Positions 1 through 12,500 of a DNA stretch of 64,000 nt are shown here, one piece after another. The notes under the pieces were generated by a model. It searched no databases. It saw only the letters and a program-made list of their open reading frames with translations, and was not told the origin of the DNA. Source of the DNA: Aldrovandia affinis (lineage: Eukaryota; Chordata; Actinopteri; Notacanthiformes; Halosauridae); NCBI GenBank assembly GCA_029706075.1, contig JAINUG010000394.1:372001-436000 (forward strand), given 5' to 3'. The first letter of the stretch is position 1, and every line of letters begins with the position of its first letter. A program made the position numbers and the translations under genes.

Positions 1-20
1 TGCAATATTCGTTATATTTA

Positions 21-113
21 CTATTATTATAATTGTTGTTGCTGTTCATATTATTATTATTATTATTGTTATTGTTATTATTATTACAGCATCCCACATA
101 AATATATGTAAAC

Positions 114-156
<43 letters not shown>

Positions 157-178
157 GTTGTTATTATTATTATTATCA
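21..178. repeat. (TTA)n / (TTG)n microsatellite upstream of exon 1
   Basis: This stretch is almost pure TTA trinucleotide repeat with a few TTG units; the purest run is about 117-176. It lies roughly 300 bases upstream of the copine start codon. Read on the other strand it gives a poly-asparagine reading frame, which I treat as an artefact of the repeat. Such tracts vary in length between individuals. Confidence 0.95.
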
Positions 179-295
179 CTGAAACTAATCTGCCTTGGCA
201 CGCTCAGTGTTAAACATCTTAGCAGTCCACTTGGCTTCGCTCTCCTGCTCCGAGATCTCCAGTGAATATCTCTAAAATAATTTTGCTTGTTTCTT

Positions 296-477
296 GTCAT
301 TCCTTCGTCCAAGCAGCGCGCGGCGGTGACGCTGGGTTTTGTTATGATGTGACATCACTACTCTGCTCCTTCCAGCCCAGGAGCTTATCTTATCTTGCTC
401 ACATGCATTGTACTTGTGTAGCCGTGTAGTTTCTCAAATCGTCGTCCTCTTTGGGGGTTGGACAAAATATTTCAGTA
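296..477 (+). promoter_or_regulatory. Probable proximal promoter / 5' UTR of the copine gene
   Basis: This short CpG-containing stretch (GCGCGCGGCGG near 315) precedes the first copine coding exon. A 13-base palindrome with a single central base, TGATGTGACATCA, sits at 345-357 and resembles an AP-1/CRE-type bZIP site. I see no convincing TATA box at the expected distance. The transcription start cannot be placed from sequence alone. The assignment rests mainly on position upstream of exon 1. Confidence 0.35.
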
Positions 478-572
478 ATGAGCAGCTTCCTGAACATGGC
501 GTCCATAGGAGATTTTGACCCGCTGAACGCCAACATCCCTGCCACCAAAGTTGAAATCACAGTGTCGTGCAG
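478..572 (+). CDS. cpne8: Copine exon 1 (start exon)
   Basis: The exon encodes [20 protein letters not shown] followed by [11 protein letters not shown], and ends AG|GTAAGG in phase 2. Two in-frame ATGs are present, at 478 and 496. The second has the stronger initiation context (A at -3, G at +4) and gives a protein starting MASIGDFD, similar to the MAS start inside copine-5. Either could be used; I list the upstream one. [12 protein letters not shown] is the first beta strand of C2A. Confidence 0.85.
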
Positions 573-3500
573 GTAAGGAAAATGACTTTATTCGTCCTGT
601 TTCGGGCTGCCGATGTCATAAATTCCTCCATGCAAGCGAGTCTCAGCAGCATTTCTGATGTATTTGTATTCGGCAGTGACCAAGTTGCCCTGAAACTGTT
701 CCGAAACAGTTCAGTACTAGTTTTTCCTCACTTGTGGTACAGTACATATTTTAAATAGGTTATAATCGTATAAATGAAAGTATAAATAAACAAACGTTTA
801 GGTCTAAAACAGGTTTGGTAGAACTCTGCTTTTGGCTGTATGGAGCGAATTCGTCAGGCTTGATTTGAGACCGTTATGACAAACGTTTTTGTCTATTTTA
901 TTTGAAGTCGACCGACAAGTTCCAAAGTCCTAATCAGGGGCTGTCGGTGATGCATCCAAAACATTGTACATAAACGGCGAATTTTTATCTTTAAATTCAC
1001 AAAACGTATAGCCGTTATACAAATTTCCAGGAACACTGTCACCTGTCACTGTTTGGCAGTATGGACACATGTATTTTGTAAGTGAATACAATTGTGAATT
1101 ATGACAGAAACACGCACACAACTAGGCAAAGACTACAAAGGCAATTTTCTGATATATGTGGATTTCACTAATTGAATATTTCCACTTTTTCCATTTGACA
1201 GTGGACTAGAATTAAAAGTTAATGTTTAACATGTATTTTTCTCTTCTCTATAAATTGAATCTGTCTTAGTAGTTATTATGCTTTATTATTTTGATTTGCT
1301 TCATGAGGGATGATTCTCCTCATTTGAACGCATTTTCCCTCAGTGATAGAGCCACGGAGCACATGCAATTGACTGCTTTCTATGTTCTGACAGTAAACTG
1401 GAAGAAATGCGAAGGTTGGAATGATTCATGCGTGTTTCAACCGCGTCTTTCTCGAAGAGATGTATCCCTCGGTTCGAGGCGGCTCGCAAACAGACAGCTG
1501 TCTCCGGGTTGCATAACCGCCAAGCTCAGTCCCTGCCCTTCCCAACCGGCGGTGCGCATGGAGCGCCTTAGAGCTAGCGCGAGGTGGTGCTCCACTGGTT
1601 GGCTGGTCACACAAGAGAAACGCGAATGCCTAAGCTTTTCGTGTTTTCGACATTTCAGCAACAGAAATAATTTGAGGAAGAAGTTTTTTGATAAATTCTA
1701 CTTCGCATGATGCATAAATTATGCAAATGAAGCCAGATACAGCAACATTGCATTGAAATACCTGACTTCATGCTGTTACCCTGTGACCACTTGGTGGGAT
1801 GAGATGTCCATTGATACTTCCACTCATGTTTGTGGTAATGTTGAGATACAAGATCTTTAGACTTTAAGGCTGTGATACAAAAAATGTGCCACACCTTTTC
1901 ATCACAATGCTATGTGGAGGCAGACAGGTACAGACTGTGGCAATCGCTATACATGTAAACTGTGTAAGGCACTCTGGATAAGAGTGTATGCTAAATGTTT
2001 GTAATGTAATGTCTACCTGTGAGAAAGAGAGAGATGATCACCATGGTTACTGCCAAGAGTTCTGTCCCACACGGGCAAGGGTCCCCATGGTAACTGTCAG
2101 GGGTGCCTTAGAGAGGGGTACAAAGTCATCATACAGTCAGGTTGGTTCTTAGGTTTTTGCTGAGTGTTTATTTGCAATTATTTGTATGTGTGCAGGTGTG
2201 CATTTACATGTAAGTTTTCTATTGAGATAATTTTGGTCATTTAATAATAAGTAATATTTTACATGACAGAAAAATGGGCGAAAATTGCAATGTCCAGGTG
2301 TGCAAAGCTGGTAGAGACTTAATAGACTCACAGCTGTAATTGCAGCTAAAGGTGTTTCTACCAAGTATTAAGTCAAGGGGGTGAATACTTATGTAATCAA
2401 TTATTGTCTGTTTTTTATTTGTACTTAAGAAAAAGCTTTAGAGTTGGTATTTTTTATTATAAAGCATTTTGTGTTGATCAGTGGCAATAAATCCCAACTA
2501 AATCTTGTTAATCACTAAATTTTGATTCCATTTCTAAGAAAATAAAATGTGAAAAATGACAAAGGGGGTGAATACATTATACCCACTGCATGTGTACATA
2601 CTCAGTGCTCTATAATCTGGAACCCTTGTAAATTCTGTACATTCTGTTCACAGATTGCGCACACACGGTATATACGCATGTGATTATTGTGCTACTGTAC
2701 TGCCATTGTACTGCTGGCTCTTGTCTTGTGCTGCTCTGCTGTGTGTAAAATTGCCCCTTTCAAAGGAAATTACCCAAAAAGGGAACAATTTCTGAATCTG
2801 GACCTAAAAGAGAAGTAGAGTGCAGGACATCCTAGGTGCTCATTTGTGCAGCTGCAGGAGGCTTGTTATGCCTTGTTTTCACCTAGACCCTTTCTTAGCA
2901 GCCTTGAATTTCAGATTTCAGATGATGTCATTCTCAGGGTCTTGATTAGTTGGGTAGCAGGCAGGTCAGCATGGTGGAATCATAGTTAATCGAATGGACC
3001 AAAGGTGGCAAAGTGTGAGAATGTAAACGCATTCAAAATCTGCTGATGGGCCTCGGTCAAAAGTCTTTGACGTGATCGATTAGGGACCTTGGCTTTCATC
3101 CCCGAATCAATAGCCCAGGCACCATGGTAACAGCCGGATGCTAAGAGAATGAGGAAACTGTGTAAAGTGTACTTTGTGAAGGCTTTTTGTCCCCCCTGGT
3201 ACCCCAAAACTTGTAGAGTGAAATAAATTGCAGAGTTATTCTGTTCATGGCTCATCGAGTCACCTTTAGCTAAAATCCAGTGACCAGACCACAGTGTTTC
3301 TCCAACTCAGCCATAAATAATTCACAGGGCTAGTTTGGGGGAATGTATGAAAGATTTATGTATTTGTTTTCTCACTTCAGACTGGAGTTTAAAAATTCAG
3401 CAGTATGTGTTAGCATTTTACTTTCGCATGCCCCTATGAACAACACTTGGGGCGTAGATGCTGAGCTGTTTACTGGCAGGAAATTCCAGAAATTATTCGG

Positions 3501-6500
3501 TTTCCCCTTGTAAAAAACAATAGCCAGTTTGCCCTTTCAAGAAAATCCTTTACGACAGAAAAGGGAGGAGACACAGACACAAATAACATTACAAATAATA
3601 TAAACTGAAATCTGCTGGTGTCTGATTACGCACTGGACAGAACCCCCACACTGGCTATCATGCGTGGTGGAAAGCACCCAGTTCAGATTTTGATTCAAAG
3701 TTGTAAGAATTCTCGCCGGCTGCCAAATCTCTTGACAAATGAGATGCAGTTTTCTATAGCATGGAGCGTACTAAGCCAGGGTGATGACATTGTTCGTATT
3801 CCAAAGATTCACATCAGTGCGTTTAAAAGATGCGCAAATGCAGAAGCAGAAGCTGACGTTGCCCCCTAGAACTGGGGAGTTCTCTTAGCTGGGGGGCTTT
3901 GGCTAGGGAGGTAATTGTATGTCTTGGCATGGCGTGTGGATGGCGAGGGTCGCAATTCAAAACCTGCAACAGACCTGGCCCCATTATACAAACAGGAGTC
4001 ACCAGGCCCCTTTCCTTATAGGCTGTGTGACTGCAACACCCCTGGGTCAAGCTTACTGGTCACATGCTTTCAAGTGAATTTGTCTACCACTTTCACATAT
4101 GAGTTCTGCCCTGTTTGAAACCTAATTACAGAACATTCCTCTCACATGGAAGCTAATCCTGATAAATCCTCCCACTTTCACTGGAAAAAATAACTGGCAA
4201 AAATCTGTCTGTATGAATTTAATCTTCATTACAGTATACGCTAATTAGTGTAGCAATGAGTAAATGGTTTTTTTTCGGTATTACAAAAAGTGTCCTGCAG
4301 CTATAGCGGTTGTTTTTTAGGCATGAGATTGTTATTAGTGCCCATTGGTACTTGAATAAGCAATCAGTGCTATCACGCGCATGTACTAACATCGCCACCC
4401 TAACAAAGGCTCTGGGAATGGAACTATAAAGGTGCACCTGTAGGCCAGTCAGCTTGATCTTTCCCACTGACTGGCTCAGACCAGACAGCCACAACGACCT
4501 GTTTTATTTGATGAGTGGGAATTGGTTGACGCTCGGCTGAATACGTGATCGCATGTCCCCTATCTATCTTCTTATCTTGAATTCCTTATTTCAGGGCAGA
4601 GAGAGACATTCGGAACTCAGATACAGGAAAGGGATGAAAATTGGAAGCGAGGGGGGATTCGGGGTATGGGGCAGGTGATGCGAAATGCAGTGTGGTTTAA
4701 TAAAGGGCATCGGGTACATTTCCCACTGCTATTGACAGGTCCATTAACCAGCACTCTCCAGCACTGACGCGCCCCACTCCAAGGGCCCCTGAAATACAAG
4801 TATTTACAGCTGCGCAGGTCGGGAAAGAAACACAGCCCAACCGTGATAACACTGATAATCATCTTAACACTGAATACGCCAGTGATTTGTGGACGGGCAA
4901 TGGAGCTTGGTCCCCTTTCAGGTTAGCTCAATTCTGTTATCTACAAAAATAGACAAAGTGGATTGCCCTTAATGGCAACAAAGACAGAGTTTATCTTTGG
5001 TTGCCATTGCAGGAGAGAAGTGAGATTTTCTGCTTTTTCCTCACTAATGTATGATTTTTTTTGTCCTTTCAAGAGAACATCTCTTATATGGCAATTTACA
5101 GTACTATAGGTAATAGTATCCAGTTCCATTAGGAAGCCTTTCTGTCTCAGGTAAAGCACAGGTAAAGTTTGATCACATCCCTCTGCCTCTACCATCACTG
5201 TAGACTTTTTGTTTGACTTTTGCCTATTCGTCATTACTCACTATATTTGTATGAAATGCAATGTGACGTGTTATCTAGCCTACTTATAAACAGTATATGA
5301 GGGGGCCAGATTAGGGTAAAAGTCAAAGGGCAAGTATCTTAGAAAAGGTACTTGTCCTTCCTAAAAGTTACTTGTCCTTGGTCTATTCACCTTCCAATTT
5401 TCCTGGAAAGTGCGATCTCTACTCTCTGAATCATATTTTCGCTGAGTTTTTAACTCATCTTCTTTGGTTTTAGCCTTTTTAGTGGGGGGTGGACTTGCAC
5501 CCTCAATAAATCTCCACATCTTTGAAAGTGCGATCACTACGTCGTATGTAGCCCAAAGATAGACATGACGGTTAACGTTATTTATTTTCTACACGGATAT
5601 TTATGTTTGACTTGTACAGCGTGTGCTCATAGGACTCTGTAGCAGTGAAGCTGTGACGGGTGCCCGCAGGTGGCGTCAGCGACTAGTGCTCTGACTGGAC
5701 AGTATATCATAACGTACACTCCAGTTGGGACTCGAACGAGAGAGATTTTTCCATTCCCAACTAGAGTGTGGTATGGCAGCTAACGTAATAGCTAGCTAAT
5801 AATTCATAGATTTAACTGAGCAGGGATGTAGGAATGATTTGTGCTCGGACTGTAGGACGGAGATGAGAAATCACTGCAGGAAAATCACAGCGATTCTTCA
5901 GCCTGGCAGGAGGGCTCACTGTACTGAATATAAACAGTAACTTGCTAGCTAGTGTTCACAGATATTGCTTGCTAATTCAAGGCTTGGTAAGTGATAAATG
6001 CATGATCACTTACTAAGCCTTGTATTAGCAAGCAACTAGCAACAACAGATATCGATATCCAATGTCCGTGAATGCTAACGTTAGCTAGCTAACTAACTAG
6101 CTGGTTCTCGCTGTTGTCTCTATGTGCCGCGATCCGCAAACTTTCTTGACTGCTGCAGAGTCTGGCATAGCAACAACAAACCCGGTGAGCACAGACTGCA
6201 TGCGAGTGACAATGTGCTGCTTTTCCCATTTGGAACTTCGGAAATATTTTTGAATATCTGTGCATGACGTGTTTGTTACGATGTGAGTGTAAAACAGAAA
6301 TACTTCCAGTTAGCTAATAAAAAAAATAACAAAATCCGAAATTCACAGTTGTCAGCAGGACGACCACTTGGAAATTGAAGGTCATCCTTCTTCATTTTTA
6401 GTGGTCTGAGACGATAGGACGACTGCTAATCTGGGCCCCTGGTATATATCAAATCACATTTGATTATTTGATTTGATTCACTGTCATATTGTCCCATGTG

Positions 6501-9500
6501 CCATAGTTGTTCTTCCTCATGTTGAGGGACGGGGCCCCATGGGTGACGTGTAAGGTTTTGTGTGCAGTTTCACTGGAGGATGAGTTGCAGTTCCCCCCAA
6601 TACATGTGTGGCACAATACCAGTCAGTTGTGACATTTAAAGCATTTAGCAGACCCTAAATGTCAGACCAACAATTTCTTTACCTACAATCCATCTATACA
6701 GCTGGATATATTTTTAGTGAAGCAATTTAGGTTAAGTACCTTGCTCACGGGTTAAGTACCTTGCCCTACCTGCGAATTGAACCTACAACTACAAGCACAA
6801 TTTCCTAACCACTATACTACACTTCTGCCTATAGTGACTTCCTGCTTCTTGTCATTGTTCTTTATGAGGGATGGCGAATAAGTCAGCATACAGGTGTTTG
6901 TGTGCAACAGGCTTAATTTATTCAGTGATAAAAGCAGGGGGATGGCTGGTGTTGCCCCAGCTGGATCCCATATGTCTCCTGGGAGAGCATGCTGAGCCAC
7001 TGTAACTGACTGTCTGAATGCAGCACTGTAGAGAAGCATCAAAGAACAGCAAACACCGACGGCAGGCTCTTGATGACAGTAGCAAACATCCTCTCTGCTG
7101 GCTTTACCTGCCTCTGTACTGCTTGAATTTAGTTTGGATTGTGCCGGACCTTGCTGTGTGCTTTGGGATTGTTGAATAACTGGGTTGCAGGTTTCACAAT
7201 AACTGTTTTGTCCCTCACAGGGAATGGCGTGGTCTCCAGAATAAGAACCGCTTGTCTCTTGAAAAATCTATGAAAGTTTATTTCTAATCAAGTCAATAAG
7301 GACATTTGTATAAAACCAAAATCTATTTTTATATATTCAGCATGTTGGCTGACTGTGATATTGTTTGATCCTTTCTCTTCTCTGTGCTGTTCACTTTCAG
7401 GGCTTTTCATAATGTGCTCTTTTTGTTGACAAAGCAACAGATTAGGCTAATCACTAAAAAAAGAAAACCTTTAGATTCCATATTCTTATAGATGAATACT
7501 GTTTTAATTTAGAACAGAGTGCTTATATTTTATTATTTTGGTTCCACATAGCTCTCTCTGGTTTACTTAGGGTGAAGGGTGCACCAAGGTTTAATCTGAA
7601 ATGGAAAGCTTGTTCCTTAGCCAGGCTGAGTTGAATCAGAGAGGGGAACAGAGGAATATTTTTTAATGTTTTAAGAAAAAATGATATCAGAGAATCAGTA
7701 TGGAAGACAGCTGCACCTCTGGCCACTGTTGTGATGAGTAGACGAGATTTTAGAGGTTAACAGTAAACCATAAATTGACAGATTTTTCTGATATCCCTCA
7801 CTAACAAACACACATAAACACAAATTTGCTACTAGAAGACAATTTATATTTCAAAATGGAGACATGACGCCTGTCGAGGAAACTGTCAAATTAGCTATTT
7901 TATGAGAGGCGCTGGGTGGGACCATTGGAACAGTTATTTCTTTGCACTGATCTTGTGGGATTGAAGTAATGGCTACCTATATAACTAACCTTTAGGGCCC
8001 CAAAAAAGAAAAAAGAAAGTGTCTTGAAATATTGAACTGGGACACATACATGCTGAGTGCCAGATCAATACATCTGAACAGAAATAACAAAGAAGCACTC
8101 GCTAGAAAGGAGAGGATAAAAGCAAGAAGAACGTCAATCTACACCAAAGTCATTTCTATCAGTGGGCATGCAGAGAGACCTCACAGCCGTTGCCTGCTGG
8201 TTTACTGGTGCCAAAGGTCACGTCACTCATGACAATGACCTGTGGTTTGTGTGTTTTGTGCTGTGCTGTAATCGTTGGGGCTTTTCAGAACATTGGAAGT
8301 GCTGACAAGAGGGCGCCCTCCTGATCAAGCAGTCACAATGTTCCAAAAGCATGTTTGCAGGATTCTCTTCTAATGGTTTTGTATATTTTAGTGTTACATT
8401 ATTTTTCAGTTTTTGGTAACCTAATTTTTTTTTTACCTCTGGAGGTTTACTGCTGACCATTTCAGGTTATTCACTGGACTTGAACTGCTTCAATTTCAGT
8501 AAAAACTGCAAATGGGGGTGTTCTAAAACTTTGGACCGGCAGTGTATATAAAGCATGACTTAATAAAGGTTCTATTGTAATGAGTAGCTTTAGTGACTTT
8601 AGCATGGCTTTAGTAAGGATGGCTATAGTAATGTCTGTTTTAGTAAGTTTGGCTATAGGACATTGGAGTTTAGTCATGATGGTGTAGCGGTGTTGGCTAT
8701 AAGTAATAAAAGGGGGGAAATGTGAGAAGTAAGTGTTAAAATAGTGTTCAACAATAAATGTAACGTGTGTACACTACAAAGGTTTTAGTAAAAGAGGCTT
8801 TAGTAAAGGTGGCTTTAGAAATCATGGCTTTGGTAATGATGGTTTTGGTAAGGTTTTTTTCGTTTATTTGTAAGGGACAAGCACAGAGAACATTGACAGC
8901 CGCAGAAGCAGTGCCCGATGCATATGTGTATATAGTCAAAGCTAATTTCCAACACCTGTCCCTTGATGAGCAGTGATAGTTCAATCAATCAATAAAATAA
9001 TAAAATTACATGGTTACAGTTTAAAATCAATGCATATAATGACCGAAAACAACATCAACAACAACCATACATGACACGACAAAAACAAACAAACAAACAA
9101 ACAAAAAAGAGCCTGAGCTCAAATACAGTAATGATTAGTTGGTGTCATGATTATAATTTTGGCCAAGTTTTAGCCAGGACTTAATTGTTGTGGAAAACAT
9201 TTTAAAATATTGGATTTGTTTTGAACTGCCAGGTAGAGAATTCCAGAGTGTCATGCCTTTAATTGAAAATGCAGTTTTTGCAAAGGAAGCTCTGCAATGT
9301 CTGATTCTACAGTTTCCTTCCGTGATGCTTTGGGTGTTAGTGGCAGTGTAGTGAAGTCTAGCTATGAATATATTGACAATGGGTGGAACAAGATGACATT
9401 TAAATGTAAGTGTGAGGTTGGAGTAATTAATTAAATTGTCAAGACTGTGCAGATTGTACTTCGTTAGGATATTACAGTGATGGAATCTTAGTGGTTTATT

Positions 9501-12500
9501 GGCCAGGCAAGACTGGCTTATGGAAGAGTGGCTTTAGTAAGGGCAGTGTTATGAGAGGAAATGTCCCCTTTTAGTGGCAGGCTACATTTCTCCCCTTGCA
9601 CAACCTTATGGTGTTATTGGCTGAAAAAAAGGGTGGAAAATTGCCTAAGAAGCACAAAGCATATTGTGGTTAGACTGAAGGCAGATCTTAGTGTCCACAT
9701 CCCAGGGAAGCTTTGAATCCCTGAAATGAACCTACAGCCTTCTGGTGGATTGGCTGCTTAAAACAACTTCACAAAACCACCATCCTGCATGATCTGATTA
9801 TGAATTGCTGAATATTCCATCAACGTCTACTTCCCCAAAAACCCCTTGAAGGTTAATGTGTGACCTTAGCATGACTTCAACATGTAGTCATCAAACGCCA
9901 GAGCCCAGCACTATGAGAGAGGCACCACTTGACGAAACTCTTTTATGGATGGATGTGTCGCTGTATTGAAGTCATATGGAGGGCAGGCCTTCCTTAATGA
10001 AACCCTAAGCAGTTATCAGAGGATGACAGTAAAGCCCTATTCGTGCAGCATACATATGTCAAGAATCATGACCACATTGTTGCCCCAGAATCAGCAGCAC
10101 TTTCAGTAAAGAGCTTTTACCCACAGACTGACTGACTGACTGCGTTTGCCTCAGACCGATCCAGGTATTGATTTCTTCCTTTATCTCTCACAGTTGGACG
10201 GCTGGAGTAACACTCAAATTAACATTTTCATCTTCCATTAATGTTGTTCTTTCCTGTCCTTCTCTTCGTGGAAGCAAAACATGTTTCCATTTATTTATTT
10301 AGCATTATTTTGGACTTAAGACATACACTACCCTCCAAAATAAAGATGAGCAAAGAAAGCTGTATAAAAGAAACAATACAGGTAATGAGCTATATTGTGT
10401 GGGGGGAAATGTGGAAATTATATTCCTTTATACCAATACAATTGCTCAGAATCTAAAAATATTTTTTTGGAAAGTAATATTTTTTCCAAAAAAGATTTGT
10501 GTCACAAATATTCACACCCCTGTTTTAAGTACTTTGTGCACCCTCCCCTCACAACATACTGTTTTATGAGATTGGTGAACATATTGGGGGGGACCATTCC
10601 ATACAGTCAAGACGGAAATTATGCACACCCCTTTCACCCTCTCCACGTTTCATTGCGTTACACTTATTCTACAATAGATTAAGTTCATTTTTTGTCTCAA
10701 AATTCTTCACAAAATAGCCCATAATGACAAAGTGAAAACAGGTTTTTAGACATTTGTGCTAATTTATTAAAAATCTAAATGTAAAATATCATATGTACAC
10801 AAGTGTGCACACCCTTTGATATGACACCCAAAAGTGAGCTGAGGTGCATTTTGTTTCTACAACTTGATTCTAGTCCACCTGTGGTAAATTCAATTGATTG
10901 GACATGATTTGGAAAGGCACACACCTGTCTATATAAGGTCCCACAGTTGACAGTGCATGTCAGAGTAAAAACCAAGCCATGAAGTCCTAGGAACTCTCCA
11001 TAGACCTCCGAGATAGAATTGTGTTGAGGCATAAATCTGGGGAAGGGTATAAAAACATTGCTAAAGCATTGAAAGCACCCAGGAGAACAGTGGGCTCCAT
11101 CATTGTGAAATGGAAGAAGTTTGGAACCACCACAACTCTTCTTAGAGCTGGCCGTCTGGCCAAACTCAGTAACCGGGCAAGAAGGGCCATGGTCAGGGAG
11201 GTGACCAAGAACCCAATGGCCACTCTAAGAGAGCTTCAGAGTTCCTCTGCAGCGATGGGAGAACCTGGTAGAAGGACAAACATCTCTGCAGCACTCCATA
11301 TTTTTATTGGATTTTATTTAACATAATTATTAGAAGTGTGAATAATCTTTTTTGGGGAAACATATTACTTGCTAAACAAAGCATACAATATATTTCATTA
11401 CCTGTATTGTTTATTTGATATAGACGTGTTTGCTCTTTGGTTCTTTGGTGTAAAGAATTTTAGTGGGTACAGTATATTTTATCACTGCTATTTTTACACA
11501 GATCAGACTGCAGTTTAATGTCTTCTCAGCTGTGGAGTAATGCAACAGAGAATACGTTTATAAATGGGTATAAACTGTAGAATGAAATGCATAACTATGG
11601 TTTTGACTGACTGATGAATGTAATGATTTATCCTCTGGCCAGTATAACGAGTGCAGTTCAGGCCTATAGGATGTGAGGAGAAGGAGGTAGTGTTTGGTGA
11701 GGAGATTTTGTCTGACAGACTGCTGCAGAATGTCCTCATCCACATCTCCACCTGAATATTTTGCTAATGTGTATGTGTATATGAGTATGTGGATGTGAAG
11801 TGCATGCATTTGTGTCCTTGTGTGTGTGTAAATGCATGTATATGCATGTTTGCTTATGTGCGTTTGCAATTTTGCTTGTGTGCGTGCGTGTATGTGTGTG
11901 TGTGTGTGGGCATGTGTATGTGCGTGTGCATGTCTTTCCAGACAAATGCATGCATTCATATAGTAACAGATTAAACAGAACCGCATTTTAACTTACTACT
12001 AACATCAGAATGATCCGTTTGTCAAGGTTTTGAACACACAGCACTCTAATACAAGCCGATCTCCTGCTCCCCTCCATTGAGTAAGATGTACCACAGACAG
12101 AAAAGACCAGTGTGCTGCATCTCTCAGAGGTGCAGAGAATTAATCTGCATGTGAGTCACATATCCGTGCCAGTTAATATTCAGCAGGGCAGGCCCACAGC
12201 AATGGAGTTCCCCCTGTCTTCCATTTGCTAAGTCCTTAGGGGCTTCCTGGAGAAGCTTAAACCATGTTTGATGGGTATTTTAGTGAATGGCAGAGATAGT
12301 GCGTCTGTGTTTATAAGAACAAATGTAATTATGAATCCTTAATTTAATGCAGGTTGTCACAGTGAGATTTACAACCTCTTCTTCAAGTGAGACCTGGCCA
12401 AGACTGGGTGATCTCAGAGGGGCACAAAGCACAAACATCATGATCACATAAGCCAATCATATAAACTGCATTGAAAATCAGGGGGCATCATGCCATATGC

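Noticed and set aside
46-312. Minus-strand open frame with about 19 asparagines
   Set aside because: It is produced by the (TTA)n microsatellite; there is no domain or conservation signal.
1291-1710. 139-codon + strand open frame in intron 1
   Set aside because: It lies within the copine intron, shows no recognisable domain or splice pattern, and sits in a locally GC-rich patch that lowers stop frequency.
11558-11991. Histidine/threonine and cysteine/valine open frames on both strands
   Set aside because: These are translations of (TG)n/(CA)n repeats, as are the similar frames at 14511-14836, 15543-16005 and 34839-35460.
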